Assembly: GCA_034440455.1 (NCBI GenBank)
Contig: JAWXCB010000110.1
Coordinates: 1 to 33,557, forward strand
Source of the DNA: JAWXCB01 sp034440455
Lineage (GTDB): Bacteria; Bacteroidota; Bacteroidia; Chitinophagales; CAIOSU01
Length of the DNA: 33,557 nucleotides
Reading direction: 5' to 3'
Below, piece by piece: positions 24,892 through 33,557 of this stretch (position 1 is the stretch's first letter; each line of letters begins with the position of its first letter). The position numbers were made by a program, and so were the translations under genes. The notes beneath the pieces were generated by a model. It saw nothing but the letters and a program-made list of their open reading frames with translations, was not told where the DNA came from and ran no database searches.

Positions 24892-25725
24892 TTATTTATT
24901 CTTTTCTTTTTCTCTCTTCTCAAACTCTTTTCGGGAAATAATGTCAAGCGTTTTCTTTTCTACATCCCAAATTGAAACAAAATTATCCGAAATCACAACG
25001 TGTTTTTTCCAATTCGTGTAATCTCCGTAAAGCAAGAGCGTGCAAATATCGGTGGTGGTGATGTATTCAGATGTCGGCTCTTGATGCGTATGCTTTGTGG
25101 CAATGACATTTCCTGCTTCTGATTCCATCGGCACTGTAATAAGGTTTTGGTGCAGCTTTGTTTGCGACACGAATTTGTTCTCTGCTGAATATTCCAGCGC
25201 GAAATCATTTCCAAACAACACGTTGCCGGTTTCCTGCGGTCCTGTAAGGATGATTACTTTGCGCTCCTTTGCTGTAATCACCGGAATGAGGTTGAGCGAG
25301 GTCTTTTCAATTATTTCAAAGAAATTGTTTTCATTGCGTCCCACTCTTTCAAGCGCGTCATGGCGCATGGTGATGAGTTCTGTTTCTTTTCTGCCTGCGT
25401 TGCGCGGGGTTATATCCATGATGGCTGATTCCATGGAGCAAACGCTGTCGAACACAAAGTTTGCGTAAATCCTGAATTGCTTTTCGCCTCCATAATAAAT
25501 TGTGTTGTAAGTATTTCCTTGGCGGTAGGATAGATAGCCATGAATGCTGTCAAGCGAGTTGATGCCCCAAATGGAGGCAAGCAGGTCTGATGAATTCCAC
25601 GAAGCAAGTTCAAGGCGATAGAGTTCAAAGCCTTCGTTCACTATCACCTGTTGTTCCTTTTCAGTGGGTTGTGTAAACCCAACTAAAGTCAAAGTCACAA
25701 ATCCCAAAATGAAAAACGCTTTCAA
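24892..25725 (-). CDS. Secreted hypothetical protein with an HxH motif
   Basis: This is a 277-residue protein with a signal peptide (about 1-19, ...LVGFTQP). The start is TTG at 25725: no ATG lies upstream before an in-frame TAA, and the first internal ATG would remove the signal peptide. The body is beta-rich. Near residue 211, ATKHTHQEPTSEYITTTD contains His-x-His followed 12 residues later by Asp, with an upstream Glu (VPMESE). That layout is reminiscent of a JAMM/MPN metallopeptidase site, though one residue longer than the usual spacing. Catalysis is therefore only a suggestion. The C-terminus is highly charged (EFEKREKEKNK). It is probably periplasmic or outer-surface, possibly co-transcribed with the 24361 gene. 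Confidence 0.7.
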   Translation of the reverse strand: MKAFFILGFVTLTLVGFTQPTEKEQQVIVNEGFELYRLELASWNSSDLLASIWGINSLDSIHGYLSYRQGNTYNTIYYGGEKQFRIYANFVFDSVCSMESAIMDITPRNAGRKETELITMRHDALERVGRNENNFFEIIEKTSLNLIPVITAKERKVIILTGPQETGNVLFGNDFALEYSAENKFVSQTKLHQNLITVPMESEAGNVIATKHTHQEPTSEYITTTDICTLLLYGDYTNWKKHVVISDNFVSIWDVEKKTLDIISRKEFEKREKEKNK

Positions 25726-25813
25726 ATTATGTCTTTAATTTTTTAAATTATTGAATCAACAAATCATCTGCCTGCGTTAAAACTTCGGCAGACAAGCCGA
25801 ATCATCAAATTAC

Positions 25814-27175
25814 TCATCCCACCCACATCGTTTTCATATTCGTAAACTCCCGCAGCCCGTGATAAGATAATTCCCTTCCATATCCCGAGCGGTTCACACC
25901 TCCGAAGGGCAGGCGCGGGTCTGATTTCACCATCCCATTGATAAAAACGCTGCCCGCATTAATTCTCTTTGCAAGTCGTGTCGCTTTTTCCAAATCTTCC
26001 GACCATATCGCAGCGCCAAGTCCATACACCGTTTTATTTGCAAGCAAGATTGCCTCCTCCGCATCCTTTGCCACAATCACCGAAGCCACGGGACCAAACA
26101 CTTCTTCATCAAAAGCAGGCATTCCGGGTTTTACATCCACCAGTAGGGTAGGGTTCACAAACGCGCCTTTCCAGGGTGGACGGTTGCCGCCCACAATCAC
26201 TTTCGCTCCGCGCCTCACCGATTGATTAATTTGGCGCACAACATCTCTTGCCAAATCTTCACGCGCCATTGGACCAACATCAGTTAGCTCCTCCATTGGG
26301 TTGCCCAACTTCAGTTTGCCGATAAGCTCCGCAAGCATGTCGATAAATTGCTCTTTCACCTCCTGCACTACGATGAATCGCTTTGCCGCAATACAACTTT
26401 GCCCCGCGTTTTGCATCCTGCTTTTCACCGCCATTGCCGCTGCTGATTTCAGGTTGGCATCTTCCAGCACAATGAACGGGTCGCTGCCGCCCAACTCCAT
26501 CACAGACTTCTTAATATACTTTCCAGCGATAGCTGCAATTTCAGAACCTGCTTTGTCGCTGCCGGTGAGCGACACCATTTTCACTGCCGGATGTTCGAGC
26601 AGCCTTCTTGTTTTGCGCTCATTAATCAGCAACGCTTGCAGGCAGTTTGCAGGCAGCGTTTTGCGAAATAAGTTCTGTATCACCAACGCGCATTGCGGCA
26701 CATTGGGCGCATGTTTCAGCAACACCACATTGCCCGCAGCGAGCGCAGGCACCGCAAAGCGCAACACTTGCCAAAAAGGAAAATTCCACGGCATGATGCC
26801 CAGCACCACGCCCAGCGGCTCATACGCCACATAACTGTTGCTTGCATCGGAAGCAACTTTTTCATCTTCCAGCCACGCGCCCGCCTTCTCCGCATAAAAC
26901 GCGCACATCAGCGCGCACTTTTCTATTTCGGCAAGCGCCTCTTTGTTTGGCTTGCCCATCTCAAGCGTAATAATGCTGGCAAAATATTGCTTCTCCGTAA
27001 GCAGCGCGTCAGCCGTAGCTTTCAGCGCGCGACAGCGTGTCGCCACCGGAGTGTTTTTCCAAAGCTCAAATTCCTGAACAGCATTTTTCAGGCAATCTTC
27101 AATTGCCCTGTCGCGCATGGTGGGAAATCTCTTCACCACCTTGTTATCCACGGGGTTTATGCTGAACAATCGCAT
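25814..27175 (-). CDS. NAD(P)-dependent aldehyde dehydrogenase (succinate-semialdehyde dehydrogenase-like)
   Basis: This 453-residue protein oxidises an aldehyde to a carboxylate using NAD(P). The catalytic Cys261 lies in NAGQSCIAAKRF and the general base Glu227 in VMELGGSDPFIV. The cofactor-binding MPWNFPFWQ, the SLTGSDKAG loop and the C-terminal LPFGGVNRSGYGRE are intact. The opening SINPVDNKVVKRFP and overall length match the GabD/YneI-type semialdehyde dehydrogenases of Bacteroidota. Succinate semialdehyde is the likely substrate by similarity, but specificity cannot be read with confidence. It is cytoplasmic and monocistronic, with no linked aminotransferase or GABA genes in the window. 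Confidence 0.92.
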   Translation of the reverse strand: MRLFSINPVDNKVVKRFPTMRDRAIEDCLKNAVQEFELWKNTPVATRCRALKATADALLTEKQYFASIITLEMGKPNKEALAEIEKCALMCAFYAEKAGAWLEDEKVASDASNSYVAYEPLGVVLGIMPWNFPFWQVLRFAVPALAAGNVVLLKHAPNVPQCALVIQNLFRKTLPANCLQALLINERKTRRLLEHPAVKMVSLTGSDKAGSEIAAIAGKYIKKSVMELGGSDPFIVLEDANLKSAAAMAVKSRMQNAGQSCIAAKRFIVVQEVKEQFIDMLAELIGKLKLGNPMEELTDVGPMAREDLARDVVRQINQSVRRGAKVIVGGNRPPWKGAFVNPTLLVDVKPGMPAFDEEVFGPVASVIVAKDAEEAILLANKTVYGLGAAIWSEDLEKATRLAKRINAGSVFINGMVKSDPRLPFGGVNRSGYGRELSYHGLREFTNMKTMWVG

Positions 27176-27303
27176 CGCAGTTTCTTTATCGTCAAAATCG
27201 GGGAAGGCAAGTTACTAAAATTAGCAGAGCCCGAAAGGAAGATTGCGTAGCCGGATGCAGTACAAATAGCAGAGGATTATAGGAGTTGTTTGCCCCCCCG
27301 TTT

Positions 27304-27415
27304 CTGCAAGGCACAGCCTTGCAGAACTATTTTTGAAAGCCTCCGGCTTTGGAGCCGCAGGCTCGCTGATACTCACAAGACAAGGCGCAACCTTGCTGGA
27401 ACGAAGGCGCGTTCC
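27304..27415. repeat. Cluster of four consecutive hairpins
   Basis: Four inverted repeats follow each other: CTGCAAGGC-ACA-GCCTTGCAG (27304-27324, 9-bp perfect stem), AGCCTCCGGCT...AGCCGCAGGCT (27338-27363, one mismatch), CAAGG-CGCAA-CCTTG (27381-27395) and GGAACG-AAGGCG-CGTTCC (27398-27415). The stretch lies in a gap between genes and has no coding frame. It resembles a REP-type palindromic cluster or a structured non-coding element. Confidence 0.55.
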
Positions 27416-27454
27416 CTGTTGTGGATGCCTTCTCGTGCCATAGCATCGTTCAGT

Positions 27455-27552
27455 TTTATGGGCAGTTCTAAAAATTGCTTTTTTGACTGCCTCACCCCAT
27501 CCCTCTCCGAATGGAGAGGGTGTCAGTGGTGAATTTTTAGAACCGCCCTTAT
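27455..27552. repeat. Dispersed inverted-repeat (MITE-like) element, copy 2
   Basis: The left end ATGGGCAGTTCTAAAAATT and the right end AATTTTTAGAACCGCCCTTA are inverted copies of each other and match the ends of the element at 33-153. The core CTCACCCCATCCCTCTCC / GGAGAGGGTGTCAG folds on itself and matches the complementary strand of copy 1. It contains no gene. Confidence 0.65.
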
Positions 27553-27712
27553 GAAAGTTAATTATTTTACCGATTGTTAGGACACGAGAACGCCCGGCTC
27601 ATGGCTTTGCTGCATTCTCGCGCCAGACGCGGAGTTTTAGAATTGGCACATTAGCACATCAGCATATCCCTCACCACCTGTCGTCTGTGGACTGTTGACA
27701 TCCATCAGCACA
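27553..27712. other. Non-coding tail of the 27176-27712 gap
   Basis: The gap between the aldehyde dehydrogenase start and the stop of the giant gene holds no credible gene. Beyond the hairpin cluster and the dispersed element, this last part contains a repetitive GGCACATTAGCACATCAGCA-type stretch (about 27643-27663) with no clear terminator for the giant gene. Confidence 0.5.
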
Positions 27713-30700
27713 TCACCTGTTCAACACTAATTTCCTGTTAAAGATGCTTCCATCTTCGGTAATCATGCGGTAGAAATACATGCCATTGGCGAGCGCGCCC
27801 GCGCTGAACAGATGTTGTTGCTTTTCACCACCCTGCACCGCGCCTTCAAAAATTTCGCTCACCACCTTCCCTTCAAGGCTAACAATGATGATGCGCACGC
27901 GCGTATCTGTTGCAAGGCTGAATTCGATGTTCACCGCTTCGCTGAACGGGTTTGGATACATGCGGAAGGAAGTAACCTCTGTAATACCGATGCCCGTGAA
28001 GCCCACCGTTACATCTTGTATGGTAGTGTTCACGCAGCCGTTGCTGTCTTCAAACACATAGACCACCGCATGTTGCCCGATGCCCGCAAGGGCAGGGTCA
28101 AACGTGTTGCCCGAAACGCCATCGCCTAAAAATGTGCCGCCAGCGGGAACGCCATCCAGCGTTACTGCCGCATCGCTCACCTGGTAATAGGGGCTGAGGT
28201 TGCTAATCGAAACAGGAGTAAGCGCATACACCAAAACATCTTCCGTTGCAAAGCCCACACAGCCATTGGTGTCGGTATATTCATATTCAATCGCGTAAGG
28301 TCCACCGCTGCCGGCTTGTTCAGGGTTAAAGAAATTTCCAATCACTCCTTGCCCGGAGAAACTGCCACCTGTTGGAGAACCTTCCAAAATAACCACCGTG
28401 TCATTGAAACAGTAAGCCGCATTCAACCCAACGATTGATGGTGTCGGCACTGCATTCACTGCAACAGATTCTTTTTGCAAGAACGAGCAGCCGTTGCTAA
28501 CAGGTCCGAAATAAGTGACGATGTATGTACCTAATCCTGCGCTGTCAGGTGAGAAATTGTTGCCAACCATACCCGCTCCGGAGAATGAACCTCCCGCAGG
28601 TGTTCCGGTTAACGGGAATACAGACCCTCCACCGAAACATGCGTTTTCGGGAAGTCCATCAAGCGTTGCAACGGGCACATCTTTCACTTCCACATCAACA
28701 ATTTCTTCTCCCAAACATCCTGTAGTGGGATGTACGTAAACGTATTGAATGGTGAATGTGCCTGCGCCCGCTGTTTCAGGCGAGAACACATTTCCGTTCA
28801 TACCTGTGCCCGAGAACACGCCACCGGCAGGCGTTACGCTTAATGTTACGTCCGCATCATTCACACAATAAGTTGAATCGAGATTTGAAATGAGCGGCAC
28901 AATCGAATCATACACCACTGTAAACTGCGAACTCGCAGCATCGCATCCGCTTGATGATGGAACAACATGCGTGATTTGATGCACGCCCGGTCCGGCAAAG
29001 TAAGCAACGAATGTATTTCCGCTGATGCCGGGTCCGGTGAAATAGCCTGTTGGGTTTCCGAGCAGTGAATCCGCTTCGGCATCATAGCAATAGGCGGTGT
29101 CAAGCCCTGAGAAAGTTGCGGGCGGGCTTTGCAACACGCTTGTTTGTTGCGTTGTCGTGTCGCCACATCCGTTTGCATCAGCATAAATGTAGGTAATCGT
29201 GTAAGGTCCACCTGCTGTTGCATCTGCGGGCGTAAATGTATTTCTCGCAACGCCTGCTCCGCTGAAGGTGCCGCCTGATGGAGAACCAACGAGCCCAACG
29301 GGCGCATCGGCAGTGCAATACTCAACATCCAATTGATTGAAGTTTACAATCGGGTTGGGATTTACCGTGAGGTGTGTTTCTACAATGCTGTCGCAGCCAC
29401 CTGTTGCAATCAATGAATCAAGATAAATTCCTGAAGTGGTTTGCAACGCGCCCCCCGCAAAGTAACTGTCGCCATCGCAGATTCCTACTGTATCTTGAAT
29501 GAAGAAGAACGCCACGAATTGCAAATCAGTAACGATGACGCTGTCGCATCCTGCGGAGGAGAGCAGCGTGTCATAATAAATGCCTGCTGTAGTTTGCAAT
29601 GCGCCTCCCACAAAATAGGCGGAGCCGTTGCACCGCCCGACATTCTGGTTCGTTACGTATTCTGAAATCACATCAAGCACGGTAACGACAATGCTGTCGC
29701 ATCCTGTAGAAGCGATAAACGAATCAACATAAGTGCCGGAAGTATCTTGAAAGCCGCCTCCTGCAAACACGCTGTCGCCAATACAAATCGTAATATCAAA
29801 TGAATCAATGTAAGCGTTCAACACAACGAGCGTAGTTACAAGAATGCTGTCGCATCCCGAAGATGAAATGAGGCTGTCGAAGTAAACACCCGAAGAGGTT
29901 TGGAATGCGCCTTCAAGGAAAACGCTATCGCCCGTGCATATTGTGAGCGATAGATTTTGGGAGAAACTATTCACCACAGCAAGGTCAGTAATAATGATAC
30001 TATCACATCCGCCCGCGTTGAGGAAGCTGTCGGTATAAACACCGCCTGTGGTTTGAAATGCGCCTCCGGCAAAAATGCTGTCGCCCGCGCAAATCGTTAC
30101 ATCATTTGTAGTGGTAGTTGGCTGGCAAGTGCCGCGACAAGGCGCGCCTTGATTGATAACAGTAAGGAATACGCTGAAGTCAATGCCCAGCGGACCGGTG
30201 ATTGCTTCGAGTTGTGTGATGAGCGCAGACGCTTCACCGCTCAATGTTTGTGTGCCGATAGTGATGTTTGTGAGTTGCACCGTTATCCAGATGCCAAGTT
30301 GATAATCGCCTGTTGAATCTGTTGTTGTGCCAGAAAACTGCACACAGCCTGTTTCACCGCCCAAGAAAGTATTTCCGGGATTTACTTGTGTGGTGATGCC
30401 TGAAGGTAAATTGGTAATGCTGTCAACAGAGAGGAAGTTTACGGTAATCGGTCCGAAGGTTGAATTGATTGTATCAAAGTTCTCCAGATACACCGCTTCA
30501 TTGTAAGGCAATCCAATTTCAACGCAGGGCAAACTATCGGAAGGAGGAATTAAGCCCGGAGTTCCGGTGGGAACAAGAGGAACGCAACCATACACGCAAG
30601 TGCCATCATCGCACACCGCGTTTGCGTCATAGTTTGTTGCGGAAGGGTCAGTGCATCCGCTCGCAGCAAATGAAACGGTTGTAATCACAAGGCTGTCGCA

Positions 30701-33557
30701 ACCATTGTTACCGGCAAGCGTGTCAAAATAAATTCCATCAGTTGTTTGCCATGCTCCTCCTGCGAACACGCTGTCGCCATCGCAGATTTCAGTATCAAAA
30801 AACGATTGCGTTACGGGCAATACGGTGAGGTCGGTGATAACGATACTGTCGCAAGTATTGGCGGCAGTGAGCGTATCATAATAAATGCCATCCGTTGTTT
30901 GGAATGCGCCCCCTGCAAAGGCACTGTCGCCATCGCAAATGGCAAGCGCAACATTGGTTGTGGCTGCATTCAGCACAGTTAAATCTGTAATTATAATGCT
31001 GTCGCATCCAAAGGAAGAAATAAACGTGTCGGAATAAACGCCCGCTGCAAACTGGAAACTTCCTCCGGCAAACACGCTGTCGCCATCGCAGATGGAAACA
31101 GAAAAATTGCTTGTCAAAACAGGAGCAACAAATAATTCGGTTTCAACGATGCTGTCGCAGCCGCCCGTTGCAAGCAGTGAGTCATAATAGAGTCCGCTTG
31201 TTGTTTGGAAACTACCGCCAGCGAAAAAGCTGTCGCCATCGCAAATCGTTTCCAGCAACTGCACAAAGATTTCAGACAGCACGGTGAGGTTTGTAATTAC
31301 AACGCTGTCGCAACTATTCGCAGCAGCGAGCGTGTCGTAGAATGTTCCATCAGCAGTTTGATATGCGCCTCCGGCAAACAGGCTGTCGCCTGTGCAGATA
31401 AACGCATCACGCACGGTTTGCGCATGTTGCAACACCGATAAATCAGTAACAACAATGCTGTCGCAACTATTTGCAGCAGCGAGCGTGTCATAATAAATAC
31501 CGTCTGTGGTTTGGAATGCGCCTCCTGCAAATGCGCTGTCGCCATCGCAGATACTCACGGATAAATTAATGCTGATTGCATTTTCAACAATCAAGTCAGT
31601 TACCACAATGCTGTCGCAAGTATTGGCAGCAACGAGCGTGTCGTAGTAAGTGCCTGTTGTAGTTTGGAAACTTCCGCCAACGAAGAAACTGTCGCCCGCG
31701 CACACATCAACAATCAGGTTTGTCAATGCGGTACTCAACACAGTTAAGTCAGTTACAACAATACTATCGCAACTGTTTGAGCCGGTGAGTGTGTCAGAAT
31801 AAATGCCTGTTGTGTTTTGGAAACTGCCGCCTGCGAATACGCTGTCATTGTCGCAAATGGATATCGTCAAATTGGTTGTGGCGATGGTTAAAACAATCAG
31901 TTCAGTTTCAATAATACTGTCGCATCCGCCCGCAGCAAGCAGCGTATCATAATAGATGTCGCTTGTGGTTTGATAAAAACCTCCGGCAAGAAAACTATCT
32001 CCATCGCAAATGCTCACGGAAAAACTTGTAAGAATTTCAGTCAGCACGGTTACATCTGATTCAACAATGCTATCACATCCGAATGCAGAAGCAAGCGAGT
32101 CATAATAAAGCCCGCTTGCAATTTGATAGGCTCCTTCTGCAAACACGCTGTCGCCTGTGCAGATTGTGAAAACAAGTTGTGTGAGATAATTAGGATTTAC
32201 AGCAAGCGTAGTTATAACGATGCTATCACAGCCGCTTGCTGCAACGAGCGTGTCGAAGTAAGTTCCGTCTGTTGTTTGATATGCGCCCGCTGCAAACACG
32301 CTGTCGCCATCACAAATCGCAACATCCACATTCGTAGAAACAGGTTGCACAATATCCAATTCGGTAACAATTACGCTGTCGCATCCTAAAGGAGAAATCA
32401 AGCTGTCAACATAAGTGCCGCTTGTGGTTTGGAAACTGCCGCCTGCAAATACGCTGTCACCGGCACAGATAGAAAGTGAAAATGAATCAATCACATCTGT
32501 GCATGTTGGGCGGCAGAGTGCGCCCGAATCAATCACTGTGAGGAATACTTCAAAGTCAACATTCAGCGGACCGGTGATTCCTTCGATTTGTGTAATCAGT
32601 GCAGAGGCTTCTCCTTGCAGAATTTGTGTTCCGAGGAAAGCATTTGTGTATTGAATTGTAATCCAAATTCCCAGCGTGTAGTTGCCAATGGAGTCGTTTG
32701 TAGTTCCCGAAAATTCAATGCAACCTGTTTCGCCTGTCAGGAATGTCGCGCTTGGATTCGACTGCCAGAAGATGTCATTTGGAAGATTCGTGATGCTGTC
32801 AATCGTGAGATAATTGACGATGATATCACCGAAACCGGAAGTAAATGTATCAAGGTTTTCAAGATATACATATTCAAGGTAAGTAACATTTCGCTCAATG
32901 CACGGGAGGCTGTCGGAAGGAGGCGTTAATCCTGCGTTGCCTGTTGCGGCAAGCGGAGTGCAGCCGGAGAAAACGCAACTGCCGTCATCGCACACTGCGT
33001 TTATATCATAGTTTGATGCGGAAGGATTTGTGCATCCGGCAAGAGAGTAGGAGAGGGTAGTGGCAACGATGCTGTCGCAGCCGCTCGCAGCAACGAGCGT
33101 GTCGTAATAAATACCGGGTGTGGTTTGAAATGCACCGCCTGCAAACGTACTGTCGCCTGTGCAGATTGCAACGCTGTCATTAGTTGTCACCGCATCTATC
33201 ACGAGCAAGTCAGTTTCGAGAATGCTGTCGCATCCGTTGGCATCAGCAAGCGTATCATAATAAAGTCCGCTGATGGTTTGATAAAAACCTCCGGCAAGAA
33301 AACTGTCGCCCGCGCAGATTTGCTCGTTGATTGTAATGAACGATGCGCTTAATACTGTAAGTTCCGTTTCGATGATGCTGTCGCAGCCGCCCGATGCAGT
33401 TAAAGTGTCATAATAGAAATCGCTCACGGTTTGAAAATCGCCTCCTGCAAAAAAGCTGTCGCCATCACAAATGCTTACGGGAAAATTAATAAGGAAGAAC
33501 GGGACAACAGTGACATCGGTGATTACAACGCTGTCGCAGCCGTTTGCTGCCGGAAGC
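27713..33557 (-). CDS. Giant repetitive surface protein with T9SS sorting domain, N-terminus outside window
   Basis: The frame is open to the window edge, so at least 1947 residues are present and the true start is missing; a GTG at 33427 is an internal codon in a repeat, not the start. Three parts are visible. First, about 20 copies of a roughly 51-residue unit (C-DGDS-FAGG-QTT-G-Y-DTL...CDSIV-TDL-V), grouped as at least 3, then 12, then 5, and separated by two copies of a roughly 190-residue module (GCT.PSA.NYD.NAVCDDG.C ... ITNLP ... GEASALITQ). Second, six copies of a roughly 64-residue unit (AGG.FSG.GV.GN.F.P..AG...I.Y.Y....GC). Third, a C-terminal sorting domain from YPNPFSEAV. The paired cysteines of each unit may form disulfides. 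It is most likely a long cell-surface adhesin or fibre exported by T9SS; the function is inferred. Confidence 0.85.
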   Translation of the reverse strand, partial: LPAANGCDSVVITDVTVVPFFLINFPVSICDGDSFFAGGDFQTVSDFYYDTLTASGGCDSIIETELTVLSASFITINEQICAGDSFLAGGFYQTISGLYYDTLADANGCDSILETDLLVIDAVTTNDSVAICTGDSTFAGGAFQTTPGIYYDTLVAASGCDSIVATTLSYSLAGCTNPSASNYDINAVCDDGSCVFSGCTPLAATGNAGLTPPSDSLPCIERNVTYLEYVYLENLDTFTSGFGDIIVNYLTIDSITNLPNDIFWQSNPSATFLTGETGCIEFSGTTNDSIGNYTLGIWITIQYTNAFLGTQILQGEASALITQIEGITGPLNVDFEVFLTVIDSGALCRPTCTDVIDSFSLSICAGDSVFAGGSFQTTSGTYVDSLISPLGCDSVIVTELDIVQPVSTNVDVAICDGDSVFAAGAYQTTDGTYFDTLVAASGCDSIVITTLAVNPNYLTQLVFTICTGDSVFAEGAYQIASGLYYDSLASAFGCDSIVESDVTVLTEILTSFSVSICDGDSFLAGGFYQTTSDIYYDTLLAAGGCDSIIETELIVLTIATTNLTISICDNDSVFAGGSFQNTTGIYSDTLTGSNSCDSIVVTDLTVLSTALTNLIVDVCAGDSFFVGGSFQTTTGTYYDTLVAANTCDSIVVTDLIVENAISINLSVSICDGDSAFAGGAFQTTDGIYYDTLAAANSCDSIVVTDLSVLQHAQTVRDAFICTGDSLFAGGAYQTADGTFYDTLAAANSCDSVVITNLTVLSEIFVQLLETICDGDSFFAGGSFQTTSGLYYDSLLATGGCDSIVETELFVAPVLTSNFSVSICDGDSVFAGGSFQFAAGVYSDTFISSFGCDSIIITDLTVLNAATTNVALAICDGDSAFAGGAFQTTDGIYYDTLTAANTCDSIVITDLTVLPVTQSFFDTEICDGDSVFAGGAWQTTDGIYFDTLAGNNGCDSLVITTVSFAASGCTDPSATNYDANAVCDDGTCVYGCVPLVPTGTPGLIPPSDSLPCVEIGLPYNEAVYLENFDTINSTFGPITVNFLSVDSITNLPSGITTQVNPGNTFLGGETGCVQFSGTTTDSTGDYQLGIWITVQLTNITIGTQTLSGEASALITQLEAITGPLGIDFSVFLTVINQGAPCRGTCQPTTTTNDVTICAGDSIFAGGAFQTTGGVYTDSFLNAGGCDSIIITDLAVVNSFSQNLSLTICTGDSVFLEGAFQTSSGVYFDSLISSSGCDSILVTTLVVLNAYIDSFDITICIGDSVFAGGGFQDTSGTYVDSFIASTGCDSIVVTVLDVISEYVTNQNVGRCNGSAYFVGGALQTTAGIYYDTLLSSAGCDSVIVTDLQFVAFFFIQDTVGICDGDSYFAGGALQTTSGIYLDSLIATGGCDSIVETHLTVNPNPIVNFNQLDVEYCTADAPVGLVGSPSGGTFSGAGVARNTFTPADATAGGPYTITYIYADANGCGDTTTQQTSVLQSPPATFSGLDTAYCYDAEADSLLGNPTGYFTGPGISGNTFVAYFAGPGVHQITHVVPSSSGCDAASSQFTVVYDSIVPLISNLDSTYCVNDADVTLSVTPAGGVFSGTGMNGNVFSPETAGAGTFTIQYVYVHPTTGCLGEEIVDVEVKDVPVATLDGLPENACFGGGSVFPLTGTPAGGSFSGAGMVGNNFSPDSAGLGTYIVTYFGPVSNGCSFLQKESVAVNAVPTPSIVGLNAAYCFNDTVVILEGSPTGGSFSGQGVIGNFFNPEQAGSGGPYAIEYEYTDTNGCVGFATEDVLVYALTPVSISNLSPYYQVSDAAVTLDGVPAGGTFLGDGVSGNTFDPALAGIGQHAVVYVFEDSNGCVNTTIQDVTVGFTGIGITEVTSFRMYPNPFSEAVNIEFSLATDTRVRIIIVSLEGKVVSEIFEGAVQGGEKQQHLFSAGALANGMYFYRMITEDGSIFNRKLVLNR
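27985..29345 (-). repeat. Six tandem beta-domain coding repeats
   Basis: Six consecutive units encode the GG.FSG.G..GN.F.P pattern between the 153-bp array and the sorting domain. They are more diverged from each other than the upstream repeats, and the last unit has lost the first Cys (SPYYQVSD in place of xxYC). Confidence 0.8.
29450..33480 (-). repeat. About 20 tandem 153-bp coding repeats in two-level arrangement
   Basis: Copies of the GDS-encoding sequence CTGTCGCCATCGCA (plus strand) recur about every 151-155 bases, for example near 31074, 31227, 31380 and 31533. The array is interrupted by two related modules at about 30100-30665 and 32490-33045. One copy near 29618 is degenerate (CNGSAYF for CDGDSxF). 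Confidence 0.85.

Noticed and set aside
28515..33352. Many plus-strand frames opposite the giant gene
   Set aside because: They recur with the 153-bp period and are antisense reflections of the repeats, not genes.
33425..33427. GTG at 33427 as the start of the giant gene
   Set aside because: The frame stays open and repeat-like (ICDGDSFFAGG) to the window edge, so the gene is simply cut by the window.

Overview
The window looks like chromosomal DNA of a Bacteroidota bacterium, probably a free-living Sphingobacteriia/Chitinophagia/Saprospiria-type lineage. Five large secreted proteins end in type IX secretion (T9SS) C-terminal sorting domains. SprB and PKD repeats are abundant, several upstream regions carry the Bacteroidota -7 element TAnnTTTG, and most genes lack a strong Shine-Dalgarno sequence. 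No rRNA, tRNA, CRISPR array or intact transposase was seen.

Layout. 1-3852: a dispersed inverted-repeat element, a terminator, and a 1209-residue SprB-repeat surface protein on the minus strand. 4004-5560: a lone helical-repeat protein with a promoter and a terminator. 5561-6000: non-coding DNA with two dispersed palindromic repeats. 6001-8920, minus strand: a 62-residue unknown, a secreted HExxH metallopeptidase, and an exported thioredoxin-like protein. 9058-10443: a PKD/Kazal-like T9SS protein. 10523-18931: a complete tryptophan operon. 18938-19765: two small lipoproteins, minus strand. 19949-23425: a von Willebrand A/DUF11 T9SS protein. 23576-27175: a ferritin-like diiron protein, two unknowns and an aldehyde dehydrogenase. 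27176-27712: non-coding DNA with a four-hairpin cluster and a second copy of the first dispersed element. 27713-33557: a giant repetitive T9SS protein whose N-terminus lies beyond the window.

The most notable object is the control region of the trp operon. Upstream of trpE is a 17-codon reading frame with two adjacent Trp codons (MKQLFTNQTMWWRFAKK). It is followed by mutually exclusive antiterminator and terminator hairpins, the arrangement expected of ribosome-mediated transcription attenuation. The operon order is trpL-trpE-trpG-[insert]-trpD-trpC-trpF-trpB-trpA. All junctions are 4-base ATGA overlaps except trpG-trpD, which is split by about 1.9 kb holding two decayed genes and a hicB-hicA toxin-antitoxin pair whose hicA has a premature stop. 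A promoter-like sequence directly upstream of trpD could re-supply transcription to trpDCFBA after this interruption.

The T9SS cargo genes are probably displayed at or released from the cell surface. The secretion machinery itself is not in the window.
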